In this document: positions 28,400 through 37,571 of the stretch, piece by piece
How positions within the stretch are numbered: position 1 is the stretch's first letter
Layout of the letters: each line of letters begins with the position of its first letter
Source: Vibrio splendidus
Lineage (GTDB): Bacteria > Pseudomonadota > Gammaproteobacteria > Enterobacterales > Vibrionaceae
Direction: 5' to 3'
Assembly: GCF_001557875.1 (NCBI RefSeq)
Contig: NZ_LNRF01000004.1
Location: 124,001 to 188,000 of the forward strand
Length of the DNA stretch: 64,000 nucleotides
Made by a program: the position numbers and the translations under genes
Notes under the pieces: generated by a model
Told to the model about the DNA's origin: nothing
Databases searched by the model: none
Seen by the model: only the letters and a program-made list of their open reading frames with translations

Positions 28400-29740
28400 A
28401 TGCCTAATGCTGATTCCACCCTAAATAAACGTATGGGAATCGTTGCGCTCACCTGGCCAATTTTTATCGAAGTTCTTCTAAGAACTGCACTCAACACCAG
28501 TGATGTCTTCATGTTATCGGGATACTCAGACAAAGCCGTGTCTGCCGTTGGTGTTATCTCTCAGATATCCTTTTTTCTGATCATTGTCTCAACCATGGTC
28601 AGCAGTGGTACGGGGATTTTAATCGCGCAATACAACGGTGCCTCTCGCATTCAAGAGAGCGCTCACGTGGGCGTAGCAAGCATCATTCTGGCCATTATTG
28701 CCGGTGTGCTATTGAGTGTTATTGCAGTTCTTGTTGCTGAATATTTTATCCCGCTCTATCAACTCGAGCCTCAAGTCGAACAGTACGCGCAAGAATACCT
28801 GTTCATCAGTGGAGCTCTCACTTTCAATGTAACCATAGGTGTGGTTCTCACCACAATTCTAAGAAGCCATGGCTATTCAAAGTCACCGATGGTGATCAAC
28901 ATGATTGCAGGTGTCATCAACGTAATCGGTAACTACTGTGCCTTATATCAACCTTTTGGTTTGCCTGTATACGGCGTGCAAGGGGTTGCTACCGCGACCG
29001 TAATTAGCCAAGTGATCGGGATGTTGATCTTGATTGGTGTGGTCAGAAGCAAAGGCATTGATCTACCAGTGAAGCAGTTTAAATCTGTGCCTAAAGCCAT
29101 CTATCAAAAAATCATTAAGATCGGCTCGATGAACGCAGGAGAAGTACTCTCTTATAACATGGCTCAGATCAGCATTACCTTCTTTGTCGTGCAGATGGGT
29201 ACGTCTTCACTGGCTGCGTTTACTTACGCACAAAACATCGCTCGCCTCTCTTTTGCGTTTGCACTGGCAATTGGTCAAGGTAGCCAAATCCAAACTGGTT
29301 ATTACATTGGTAAGGGCTGGATCGACGAGATTACCAACCGCGTGCAACGTTACTTTGTGGTTGGTTTTATCGCTTCAACGACGATTACCAGCATTGTTTA
29401 TGTGTTCCGTTTCGACATTCTCGATCTGTTCACGCAAGATCCAGAGATCATTGCACTGGCTGCCGCACTGATTGCGGGCTCTATCATTCTTGAGGCTGGC
29501 CGAGTATTTAACCTGATCTTTATCTCTTGTCTAAAGGCCGCTGGCGACATTAAATTCCCGATCAAAATGGGCATTCTCAGCATGTGGGGCATTGGGGTTG
29601 CCATGAGCTATTTACTTGGTGTGCATTGGGGATATGGGGTATTTGGCGCTTGGATGGCAATCGCGATGGACGAGTGGTTCCGTGGAATCATCATGGCTTA
29701 TCGCTGGCGAGCAAAGAAATGGACTCGATTCTCTTTCTAG
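28400..29740 (+). CDS. MATE-family efflux transporter
   Basis: A 446-residue inner-membrane protein with about 12 hydrophobic segments and the MATE repeat structure (LTWPIFIEVLLRTALNTSDVF at the start; AVSAVGVISQI; GVQGVATATVISQ in the first half; ATTITSIVYVF in the second). MATE proteins export cationic drugs or metabolites driven by Na+ or H+. The substrate cannot be predicted. It stands alone with no adjacent regulator; a GAGAAAA site precedes the ATG. Confidence 0.88.
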   Translation: MPNADSTLNKRMGIVALTWPIFIEVLLRTALNTSDVFMLSGYSDKAVSAVGVISQISFFLIIVSTMVSSGTGILIAQYNGASRIQESAHVGVASIILAIIAGVLLSVIAVLVAEYFIPLYQLEPQVEQYAQEYLFISGALTFNVTIGVVLTTILRSHGYSKSPMVINMIAGVINVIGNYCALYQPFGLPVYGVQGVATATVISQVIGMLILIGVVRSKGIDLPVKQFKSVPKAIYQKIIKIGSMNAGEVLSYNMAQISITFFVVQMGTSSLAAFTYAQNIARLSFAFALAIGQGSQIQTGYYIGKGWIDEITNRVQRYFVVGFIASTTITSIVYVFRFDILDLFTQDPEIIALAAALIAGSIILEAGRVFNLIFISCLKAAGDIKFPIKMGILSMWGIGVAMSYLLGVHWGYGVFGAWMAIAMDEWFRGIIMAYRWRAKKWTRFSF

Positions 29741-29983
29741 AGTAGTAAGGGATCTTCAAATTACTTCATAAGTCCAATCCCTTTATAACCATGCCCAGAC
29801 GATACTCTGGGCACACTCTAACTTAGTTGTCATGTAATCAGGCTTACTCTCCATTAGTTATAAATTCATCAAAAGCACACTACTATTACCTTACTCGTTA
29901 GCTATATCGTTAATGATTAAATGCTATGCACTAACCGCAACGAATAAGCACAGTGCCACTAGCATGACAAGGAGAACAAGGTT

Positions 29984-30286
29984 ATGTCTTACTACTCAGT
30001 ATTAGAAGTCACGCCAACGACTGACACATGGGTCGCTGATTACATCGAACCAGCAACAAGGCTCGTCATACAGCATGGTGGAAAATATCTAGCACGCACT
30101 GCTAGCCACGAATGTGTAGAAGGTAACGCAGATCAACCGGCACTGCGTGTCATCATTGAATGGCCATCAAAACAAGCAGCCGTTGATTTCATGAATGACG
30201 CAGAATATGCCCCTTACTTACAAGCTCGAACCGAGGGCTCGATAAGCCACCATGCGTTAATTGAAGGTAAAGATGATCTCACATAA
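29984..30286 (+). CDS. DUF1330-family protein (dimeric alpha/beta-barrel)
   Basis: A 100-residue cytosolic protein. The pattern (YIEPATRLVIQHGGKYLARTA; ALRVIIEWPSKQAAVDFMND, then EYAPYLQAR) is the DUF1330 fold, a ferredoxin-like dimeric barrel related to EthD/NIPSNAP-type proteins. No established function. It is monocistronic, with a terminator at 30327-30354. Confidence 0.8.
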   Translation: MSYYSVLEVTPTTDTWVADYIEPATRLVIQHGGKYLARTASHECVEGNADQPALRVIIEWPSKQAAVDFMNDAEYAPYLQARTEGSISHHALIEGKDDLT

Positions 30287-30326
30287 CTCAATCAGGAGGG
30301 ATTAGAACTGACTTAGAATGAAAGAA

Positions 30327-30354
30327 AAAAGCGCTAGGGGGAGCTAGCGCTTTT
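30327..30354. terminator. Terminator after DUF1330 gene
   Basis: AAAAGCGCTAG pairs with CTAGCGCTTTT around a 6-base loop. The A/T flanks suit both directions (DUF1330 gene and the convergent LysR gene). Confidence 0.75.
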
Positions 30355-30555
30355 AAGACCAACTAAGTCCGTTTAGACTGGTAGTTTTTTAAGCTACACC
30401 AAGAGGATATAACCAATTTTTTCACTTAGGTAAATCAAAAGTCTATTCTTTACGACTACTTTGAATCGTAAATTAAGTATAGTCGGGTTCTTATAATAAG
30501 CCGGATTTTTCTCAAATTAATTCATATAAAATTGGCAACTAACCGGCACGATAAA

Positions 30556-31482
30556 CTATTCGGAAACCACAGATGAGACCGTATTAGTAATCAATTTTCT
30601 AAGTAGCTTATTTTTATCATCTAAATGCTTAGCTTTCCTATAAACAAGCTGGATATCAAAATCTGGAACATCAATCGGTGGTTTCACAGCTAACAAGGTT
30701 TCTTCGCTATCAATATCCTTACGCGCGACAAGCTTGGGAACAATACAAAGTAATTCTCTACCACGAATGAGCCGTTTTACTGTTAAAAAGTTACTGGAAG
30801 CTACAGCCACTTTCCGGCTAAGTCCTAATTCAGCCAAACGAATATCAACTCCCGTTTTTAAAGTTCCAGCAGGAGAAACGAGTGCGTGCTCGACAGCAAC
30901 AAATTGTTCTAGTGACATCGGGTCCTCAATAGATAGAACCGATTGATCAAGTAAACAAACATGCTGCTCCGTGTACAAATGCTTTGTTCGATATTGCTTT
31001 GGTACCTCACCAAAGCTGCCTATCGTCATATCAAGCTTGGCATCTTCAAAGACTTGCTGGTAGTTACTCCGGTTTACATTGAACAACGCTACTTGGGAGT
31101 AAGGAGAGGATTGCTTAATAAGGTCAAACAATATTGGAGCGAACATCTGCTCAGCATAATCAGTGAGACCGATCTTCCAAGTCCCTTTATAAGTCTCTGC
31201 ATCAAACGATTTAGACAGCAGTACCTCTGACTGGATGGTATTTAGTAGTGCTTCGACGGTACTGGATAGTTCGATGGCTCGGTCGGTCGCCTCCATCTTG
31301 CTACCCACACGCTCAAACAAAGGGTCATCAAACAACTTCCGGAGCCTTTGTAAGCTATGACTCATCGCTGACTGGCTGACATAACAGCGTTCAGCCGCCT
31401 TGCTAACGCTGTTGGTTTTATACAACGCTTGCAGTGCAATCAACAAGTTAAGGTCGATCCCCTTCCAGTTAAAATCAGCCAT
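30556..31482 (-). CDS. LysR-family regulator, divergent from chrA
   Basis: A 308-residue LysR-type regulator. The N-terminal winged helix-turn-helix is LNLLIALQALYKTNSVSKAA, then SQSAMSHSLQRLRKLFDDPLF. A C-terminal periplasmic-binding-like effector domain follows. It is divergent from chrA with a 101-bp shared control region, the classic LysR arrangement, so it probably regulates chrA; the effector is unknown. Confidence 0.88.
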   Translation of the reverse strand: MADFNWKGIDLNLLIALQALYKTNSVSKAAERCYVSQSAMSHSLQRLRKLFDDPLFERVGSKMEATDRAIELSSTVEALLNTIQSEVLLSKSFDAETYKGTWKIGLTDYAEQMFAPILFDLIKQSSPYSQVALFNVNRSNYQQVFEDAKLDMTIGSFGEVPKQYRTKHLYTEQHVCLLDQSVLSIEDPMSLEQFVAVEHALVSPAGTLKTGVDIRLAELGLSRKVAVASSNFLTVKRLIRGRELLCIVPKLVARKDIDSEETLLAVKPPIDVPDFDIQLVYRKAKHLDDKNKLLRKLITNTVSSVVSE

Positions 31483-31501
31483 AAAGCGAAACCCATATTA
31501 T

Positions 31502-31541
31502 TCATAGTTATAATTAAAACAATTAATTTGAATCATAGTTT
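31502..31541. promoter_or_regulatory. Direct-repeat site between lysR and chrA
   Basis: TCATAGTT occurs at 31502-31509 and again (with the same flank) at 31533-31540, spaced 31 bp or three helical turns. It lies in the AT-rich divergent promoter. A likely recognition and activation site pair of the LysR protein. Confidence 0.4.
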
Positions 31542-31583
31542 AACTCCACCTAAATTACGCTAAACATTTATCTGGAATCGATC

Positions 31584-32732
31584 ATGCTTTCAATTTTTAA
31601 AACCTTTTTCTGGCTTGGCTGGATTAGCTTCGGTGGACCTGCGGCACACATTGGCTACTTCCGTAAGACATTTGTTGAGAAACTGAATTGGTTGTCCGAC
31701 GAAGAGTACGGACAAATTGTCGCCCTCAGTCAATTTCTGCCGGGCCCGGGATCAAGTCAAGTTGGCTTCGCTGTCGGATACAAAAAAGGTGGCTTAACTG
31801 GTGCTATTGCAGCATTTGTGGGGTTCACTTCTCCATCTGTCATTCTGATGCTGATATTGGCGTTAGTGAGTAACCAGTTGTTGGAAGCTCCGCTGTTCAT
31901 CTCTGTCATCCACGGGCTTAAGTTACTCGCCGTTGTGGTTGTGGCTGATGCCACTTTCGGTATGTACAAAAACTTTTGCCAATCGAAAATCGCAACCGCG
32001 CTGTGTGTCATTACCGCAATTATTTTGCTGTTGCTCCCTGGGATTTGGCCTCAAGTTTTGGTTCTAGTATTTGCAGCTATGGTTGGCAGTAAGTTCTTAA
32101 CCTCACAGGAATTAAAAACTGTACCTTCGACGCACAAGATATCGTTAACACCACTCGTGATTTTCGTTGCTTTACTGATTGGCCTTCCTCTATTCCGTGC
32201 TTACTCTCAAGGCATTGAAGTGTTTGGCCTGTTCTATCAAGCAGGCAGCCTAGTCTTTGGTGGCGGCCACGTGGTACTTCCACTGCTACAAAATGGTATT
32301 GGCGACCAACTGTCTCAAGATGCCTTCCTAACAGGTTATGCAGCGGCGCAAGCAGTACCTGGCCCGATGTTTACGTTAGCCACTTATCTAGGTTATGTGT
32401 TGATGCCATCAGCACCGATCACCGGCGCCCTACTCGCAACTATTGCTGTGTTCTTGCCGGGCTTCTTGTTGCTACTGGGGGTACTGAAGAACTGGCAAGC
32501 AATCGCGAGCAAGCCTCTAGTAGCTGGTGCACTTACAGGTGTGAATGCGGCGGTTGTAGGTTTGTTATTGGCAGCGCTATATCAACCGATCTTCACAAGT
32601 GCAGTGAGTAATGGCTTAGATTTCGCTCTGATCATTGTAGGTGTGTGGTTATTGAAAACCGTGAAGTTACCTATTGTAGGACTTGTCGGATTATTCATGG
32701 TCTTTGGCGCAATGACAGGTTTAGCTGTCTAA
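31584..32732 (+). CDS. chrA: ChrA-family chromate transporter
   Basis: A 382-residue inner-membrane protein of the CHR superfamily, long two-domain form. Each half begins with the family motif: WISFGGPAAHIGYFRKTFVE with LSQFLPGPGSSQVGFAVGY in the first, and GSLVFGGGHVVLPLLQ with AAQAVPGPMFTLATYLG in the second. These exporters remove chromate, and perhaps other oxyanions, driven by the membrane potential. The upstream LysR gene is the probable regulator. Confidence 0.93.
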   Translation: MLSIFKTFFWLGWISFGGPAAHIGYFRKTFVEKLNWLSDEEYGQIVALSQFLPGPGSSQVGFAVGYKKGGLTGAIAAFVGFTSPSVILMLILALVSNQLLEAPLFISVIHGLKLLAVVVVADATFGMYKNFCQSKIATALCVITAIILLLLPGIWPQVLVLVFAAMVGSKFLTSQELKTVPSTHKISLTPLVIFVALLIGLPLFRAYSQGIEVFGLFYQAGSLVFGGGHVVLPLLQNGIGDQLSQDAFLTGYAAAQAVPGPMFTLATYLGYVLMPSAPITGALLATIAVFLPGFLLLLGVLKNWQAIASKPLVAGALTGVNAAVVGLLLAALYQPIFTSAVSNGLDFALIIVGVWLLKTVKLPIVGLVGLFMVFGAMTGLAV

Positions 32733-32741
32733 AAGATTGAT

Positions 32742-32774
32742 AGTAAGAAGTGAGCGAGTCGCTTGCTTCTTACT
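32742..32774. terminator. Hairpin between chrA and the Tad cluster
   Basis: AGTAAGAAG pairs with CTTCTTACT, with AGCGA/TCGCT continuing inside. A short T-rich tail lies on the plus side. It probably ends chrA and perhaps the Tad operon; the tail is weak. Confidence 0.55.
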
Positions 32775-32882
32775 TTCGTCTTTCATAATTTAATCTACCT
32801 AGCACCCGCTATATAATTAGTAATTCCATCTCAAAGCTCATGCTCTCGAGTATTGATCTCTTAGCCAAATATCTCAGCTAAG

Positions 32883-33803
32883 TCATTCATCGTCCTTAAA
32901 TCTTAAAATAGAGAGTATTCTCATCTCTCGCCTACCTCGTGATACGTTATCTAGTATCAAACCGCAGAAAAAAGACATCACCGCAATCAAAGCTATTGAG
33001 CTAGACAAAACAGCTGTAGGTAGCCTTTCAACCAACCCAGTATCAACAAAATCAACAATGACGGGGATACCCAAGATCAACGAAATAAAACCGAGCAATA
33101 TCGAGAGAGAGCCAAAGAAAAACATCGGCTTTACATCTCTCAATAAGAACAAGATAAAATTTAGAATCTTGAGACCATCGCTCAAGGTGTTCAGTTTGCT
33201 GGTAGTCCCTTCAGGTCTAGATTGGTATTGAGTCGAGACTTCTTTGATTGACATATTATGGTTTAACGCATGCACGGTAAGTTCTGTTTCTATCTGGAAA
33301 CCATCGCTGAAGATAGGTGCGGTTTTGACAAATCTATGGCTCATAATTCGATAGCCAGAAAACACATCATTCAATTGCGCATTGAATGCCAAGTTAATCA
33401 GAGATGAAAACATCTTATTCCCAAGGATATGTCCTTTAGGGTAAGCCATTGAAGTTCGCTCGCGACTGCCAATGATCATATCAAGCTTTTCATTATTTAG
33501 TTGGTCGATCAGTTCGGGGCATATTGCGGCGTCATAGGTGTCATCACCATCAGCCATCACATAGATATCGGCGTCGATATCAGAAAACATCCGCCTCACA
33601 ACCTCCCCTTTACCTTGGCGCGGCTCATGTCGCACAATCGCCCCTGCTTGTAACGCCTCGTTGACCGTGTTGTCGGTTGAATTATTGTCATAAACATAAA
33701 TGGATGCATCAGGTAAGGCTTGTTGAAAAGACGCTACCGTTTCACCAATGGCTCCGGCTTCGTTATAACATGGGAGTAATACTGCGATTTTCTGTTTATT
33801 CAT
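32883..33803 (-). CDS. GT2-family glycosyltransferase (DPM1/polyprenyl-phosphate sugar type)
   Basis: A 306-residue protein. The first 215 residues form a GT-A family 2 domain: VLLPCYNEAGAIGETV, YVYDNNSTDNT, then the metal-binding MADGDDTYD. Two membrane segments near the C-terminus follow. This is the layout of polyprenyl-phosphate glycosyltransferases that load sugars onto a lipid carrier. ATG 33803 is chosen (AAGGAG 5 bases upstream), overlapping the end of the preceding membrane-protein gene by 8 bases, so they are coupled. As last gene of the Tad operon it may supply a lipid-linked sugar for a GT-C enzyme. Confidence 0.85.
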   Translation of the reverse strand: MNKQKIAVLLPCYNEAGAIGETVASFQQALPDASIYVYDNNSTDNTVNEALQAGAIVRHEPRQGKGEVVRRMFSDIDADIYVMADGDDTYDAAICPELIDQLNNEKLDMIIGSRERTSMAYPKGHILGNKMFSSLINLAFNAQLNDVFSGYRIMSHRFVKTAPIFSDGFQIETELTVHALNHNMSIKEVSTQYQSRPEGTTSKLNTLSDGLKILNFILFLLRDVKPMFFFGSLSILLGFISLILGIPVIVDFVDTGLVERLPTAVLSSSIALIAVMSFFCGLILDNVSRGRREMRILSILRFKDDE

Positions 33804-35577
33804 GCTCACTCCTTACTTTAAAAACTCGATAACCATCCTCAATTCCATCATATGTAACGTCTAACCAAGCCGGAATATTATCCCCATGAAGTATTCTAAC
33901 TAAAGAGTCCTCGCTTCCAGAATCCTTTAGGAGAGTTAAATGAGGGTCATTACCGATCAATATATAATCAACCTTTTTATCGACTATTTTGTTTCTTGCT
34001 AGAAGCATGTCCTCTTCTAACATCACTTCGATTAAAAATTGGTTACCTACAATATTTCGATGATAAGGCGCGGCGATTATACTGTTGTTCGTTTGAGCTA
34101 ATACAGGTGCCCCCGTTTCTATTCCTGAAAGAATTGTATGAGAGTTAATACCGTTATCTTTTAACACCTTAAAAATGACTGGTAGCTTGTCGCTCTCATC
34201 AGGTTTGGTAGTCACTTCCTCTGCTGGAGACAAAACGAGAATGACAAACGCTAACGTCAATGGGGCACCTGAGAGAATAACCAGCGCTTTCAGTAGTGGA
34301 TATCTAACATATTCAGATATTTTAATAATAAAGTACGCTTGAAAAGGTGCCGCTAAAACAAAGCACAATCGTATTACTCTAACCTGCCAAAAAATCGCAA
34401 GGGCTAAGTTAAAAATAAATATGAGGTATAAGATTGCACAGTGGTGATTTTTAATCCTAAAAACTGGGTATAAAATAGCGGGGACCAATAGTAAGGCATA
34501 GTTCTCGACAGAGAAGAAACCTTTAATGGCTATATAATCAACTACAGATTTGGCCTCGGTGACCTGATCTAGCCAGTACAGCTTAAGTACCGGAGGGTAA
34601 TCAATAAGCAAAGCACTTGTCAGTGATGGATAAAGAATAACAACCGGAAGTAAACAAAACAAACCAAGAAAAACAAACAAAAAAAATCTTTGAGTTGAGT
34701 TTTTTATATTATTAGTCAATCGGTTGTAAGCATTGACAAAAACCCAACCACTAAAAAATAGAATAATGATAATAAATGAGATTTCATCATATTTAAAAAC
34801 AAAAAACTCATCATAAGGTCTATTTAATAAAACTGCACAGGTTCCAAAAATCATACAAGTTACATATAGCTTAGAGATATAACTAAACCACTCGTCACGA
34901 ATGAAGCAGTAATACACTGTATAAATAATTAAGAAAATCATAAACAACAAAACATTATCCATCCCAGTCCATAGAGATAGAGACAGAAAAATGGCCTGAG
35001 CATACACTCGCCATGATTGCCTTAGGTTGTCGATAGAAGTCGGTGTTACCGATAAGAAGAGCGTTGCTAAAATAAGTTGAATATTATGATGATCAATAGA
35101 ACCGGGTAAGAAATGAATAATTGAAGGCGAGGAAATTGCAAACATCATGCTTATGAAACGATACTTCCCTCCAAAGTAATGTTCACATAAATAGAAACAT
35201 GACAATGCATACAGCAATAAATAAAACAATGGAACAATTGAAATTGAGATAGTATAAGCAAGGCTATCATCAACCATAAATAACAATGGGAAGGCAACGA
35301 AAGAGAGCATTAAGTCAGGAAATCGAGACCAATGAATAATCAGGCCATCCTCGGCATTGAAATTACTCATCGGCTCAAGATACCAATGGCCACTTTTCAT
35401 CCATTCTTGAAACTGAACAAAACGCATGTAATCATCGTTATCATTCAGGTTCAGTATTGAAACACTCTCCCATTTATAAATAAAAATCACAGTGGCACAA
35501 ATTAGCCAAACTACAGAAATAACAATGGTATCTTTGTTAAAATTCTCATTTTTAGGCAATATGAATATCCTTTTCAT
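33796..35577 (-). CDS. Polytopic GT-C-like membrane protein (oligosaccharyltransferase-like features)
   Basis: A 593-residue protein with about 11-13 membrane segments and a soluble C-terminal part of about 130 residues. After the first segment comes an acidic loop NDNDDYMRFVQF (46-56), and later GSIDHHNIQL (159-168). These resemble the acidic-loop and D-H-H features of STT3/PglB/AglB transferases. The C-terminal region has a similar layout (ILSGIETGAPVL, KVDYILIGND), but the hallmark WWDYG is absent. It is AT-rich compared with its neighbours. Its position after tadD and before a GT2 gene suggests glycosylation of a surface component such as the pilin. Function is inferred. Confidence 0.6.
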   Translation of the reverse strand: MKRIFILPKNENFNKDTIVISVVWLICATVIFIYKWESVSILNLNDNDDYMRFVQFQEWMKSGHWYLEPMSNFNAEDGLIIHWSRFPDLMLSFVAFPLLFMVDDSLAYTISISIVPLFYLLLYALSCFYLCEHYFGGKYRFISMMFAISSPSIIHFLPGSIDHHNIQLILATLFLSVTPTSIDNLRQSWRVYAQAIFLSLSLWTGMDNVLLFMIFLIIYTVYYCFIRDEWFSYISKLYVTCMIFGTCAVLLNRPYDEFFVFKYDEISFIIIILFFSGWVFVNAYNRLTNNIKNSTQRFFLFVFLGLFCLLPVVILYPSLTSALLIDYPPVLKLYWLDQVTEAKSVVDYIAIKGFFSVENYALLLVPAILYPVFRIKNHHCAILYLIFIFNLALAIFWQVRVIRLCFVLAAPFQAYFIIKISEYVRYPLLKALVILSGAPLTLAFVILVLSPAEEVTTKPDESDKLPVIFKVLKDNGINSHTILSGIETGAPVLAQTNNSIIAAPYHRNIVGNQFLIEVMLEEDMLLARNKIVDKKVDYILIGNDPHLTLLKDSGSEDSLVRILHGDNIPAWLDVTYDGIEDGYRVFKVRSEHE

Positions 35578-35595
35578 TGAGCCAACATATAGTTA

Positions 35596-36600
35596 CTACT
35601 GCTCCATCTCTCTCACTTCCGCTAGTGCTCGGTTTAAGTTTTCATTCGCTACTTTGTAGTAAGATGATTTTTTATCTATGGCCTGCTGTAGATAAGGAAC
35701 AGCCTGATCGGGCTTTCCTTGTAAGATCAGGAAATAACCGACATTATTCAACGCTTCTGGGGCGTCCATGTGCCTCATGAATACGTTGGTTGCCTTCTTA
35801 ATATCCCCTGAGGCCAAGTAAATAAGCGCCAGATTATTCTGAGCCTTTTCATTATTCGGCTCTAACTCTAAAGCTGAACGCGTGTACTGATACGCTTCCT
35901 TGTAGTTACCATACATGTAGTGGGAGTAGCCCATATTCAACAAAGCTTTGACTGAGCTTTTATCTATCGTTAGTGACTTTTTGAAGTACTCTTGTGCGAT
36001 CTGATGCTTTCCGTCAACATCTTCCAGTACACCAATCCCCATATAAGCTAATGTTGGAGACATGCTGTCTACCTTCAAACTGGCCACTTCACTTTGGCTC
36101 AACGCTTGGTAATTTTGGATTGTTTCACTACTTTTTAAACGAACTTGGTCTGAATTTATCGCTTTAAAGAAATAGCTTCGACCTTCATCGGTACGGCGTT
36201 GCTTTGTATACAAAACACCTAACTGCTCCAATACTTCGGTGTGGGCTGGGTTAAAGTCTAGCGCTGCTAGGTAAGCTTTCTCGGCCAACGCATAATTACC
36301 GCGAGACGAATGTATTTGGCCAATAGTGAACAAGGTTTTATCGTGAAACTCTTTTTCAGGGAAGGACAAAGAGCGTATATATTCATATAAGGCCAAGTCT
36401 ATATTGTTGTCTCGCAGAGCAATGTCACCGCGCATAATTGCTTCTTTTTCATTTAGCGGTGGATCATCACTAGTTAAAGAATCGATTGGTTTGCCAGAAT
36501 ACAATTCTGCATCAAATTGATTGGTCGGTTCATCCGAAGAAGCACAACCAAGTAGCAAAATTGGCAACAGTAGTAGAAGAAACTTATTTAATAAAATCAT
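35596..36600 (-). CDS. tadD: TadD-like TPR lipoprotein of the Tad system
   Basis: A 334-residue lipoprotein: MILLNKFLLLLLPILLLGC puts the lipidated Cys near residue 19. At least six tetratricopeptide repeats follow (for example YALAEKAYLAALDFNPAHTE, ALLNMGYSHYMYGNYKEAYQY). TadD is needed for Flp pilus assembly, probably as a pilotin-like envelope scaffold. The start at 36600 gives an ATGA overlap with the tadC stop and has GGGAG upstream; a longer frame extending into tadC is rejected because the signal peptide would be internal. Confidence 0.88.
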   Translation of the reverse strand: MILLNKFLLLLLPILLLGCASSDEPTNQFDAELYSGKPIDSLTSDDPPLNEKEAIMRGDIALRDNNIDLALYEYIRSLSFPEKEFHDKTLFTIGQIHSSRGNYALAEKAYLAALDFNPAHTEVLEQLGVLYTKQRRTDEGRSYFFKAINSDQVRLKSSETIQNYQALSQSEVASLKVDSMSPTLAYMGIGVLEDVDGKHQIAQEYFKKSLTIDKSSVKALLNMGYSHYMYGNYKEAYQYTRSALELEPNNEKAQNNLALIYLASGDIKKATNVFMRHMDAPEALNNVGYFLILQGKPDQAVPYLQQAIDKKSSYYKVANENLNRALAEVREMEQ

Positions 36601-37568
36601 AAACTTGCTCCCGGCGCAGTTAATGCGTCCATTACGATCAAAAGTCCAGGGCCAAGTGCGACAATAAAAAAGCAAGGCCAAATAAATATCAACATCGGGA
36701 ATAACATTTTAGTCGGTATTTTCGCCGCGATTTCTTCAGCGGCTTGCTGACGTTTATCTCTAAAGTCTTCAGTATAATCACGAAGTGTTTGCGCTAAGCT
36801 TCCCCCCATTCTCGATGCATGGGAAAGCAAAGAAACCAAGCCTTCTAATTCGACTAAACCGGTTCGTTCAATAAGCTGCCTCAGCGCATCAGGCATAGTG
36901 ACACCGGCTTGGATTTTGGCAAACACCGTCTCTAGTTCATCCGCAAGATCCGGCTGAGAAACATAAAGCTCAGATGCAACGCGTCCAAGGGCGGCATTAA
37001 AACCAAGCCCAGACTCAGTACAGACAACGAGAAGATCGAGAGCATCTGGAACACCATTTCTGATTTTTTTCTGACGCTCTTTTTGTAACTTACTCAGAAT
37101 AATATTTGGCGTGAATGTTCCGAGAAAAACACAGGTCATGATGAGTAAATTATTGTAGTCTCCGCCCAGCGCTATGTAATAAACCATAAAAGCCGCGACA
37201 ATACCGATCAAACTAGACAAAACCTTCAATGCATAAAAAACTGATAATGAACTCTTCTCATGGAACCCAGCATGCATCAGCTTTTCTGAGTAAGTTTCAT
37301 TATCCTTTTTGTTACCTTTACTTAAAAAAGGGCTCAATGATTCAAGCGTATTTGAGAAATCATAGGGTTTTCGGCCACCGACACTTCCCTCTTCAGATAT
37401 TTGTCTTAGCTTCTTGTCTAAAGGAGATCGAGCACCTAAGAACAGAAACCCAACAGTCAATGTTAACAAGACAGTAGTGAGCAAAATCATCGCATAAATA
37501 ACTACTTGAGAGCTGATCCCAAACTCTTCTAACATCTGCTTCCAGACTTCAATATTGAGTAGTTCCAT
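36597..37568 (-). CDS. tadC: TadC, Tad pilus inner-membrane platform protein
   Basis: A 323-residue integral membrane protein with a GspF/T2SF domain (about residues 170-300: LDLLVVCTESGLGFNAALGR, LRDYTEDFRDKRQQAAEEIAAKIPTKML) and membrane segments at both ends. TadB and TadC together form the platform that couples the TadA ATPase to pilus growth. It is followed by tadD with a 4-base overlap and preceded by tadB after 3 bases. Confidence 0.92.
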   Translation of the reverse strand: MELLNIEVWKQMLEEFGISSQVVIYAMILLTTVLLTLTVGFLFLGARSPLDKKLRQISEEGSVGGRKPYDFSNTLESLSPFLSKGNKKDNETYSEKLMHAGFHEKSSLSVFYALKVLSSLIGIVAAFMVYYIALGGDYNNLLIMTCVFLGTFTPNIILSKLQKERQKKIRNGVPDALDLLVVCTESGLGFNAALGRVASELYVSQPDLADELETVFAKIQAGVTMPDALRQLIERTGLVELEGLVSLLSHASRMGGSLAQTLRDYTEDFRDKRQQAAEEIAAKIPTKMLFPMLIFIWPCFFIVALGPGLLIVMDALTAPGASL

Positions 37569-37571
37569 AAG

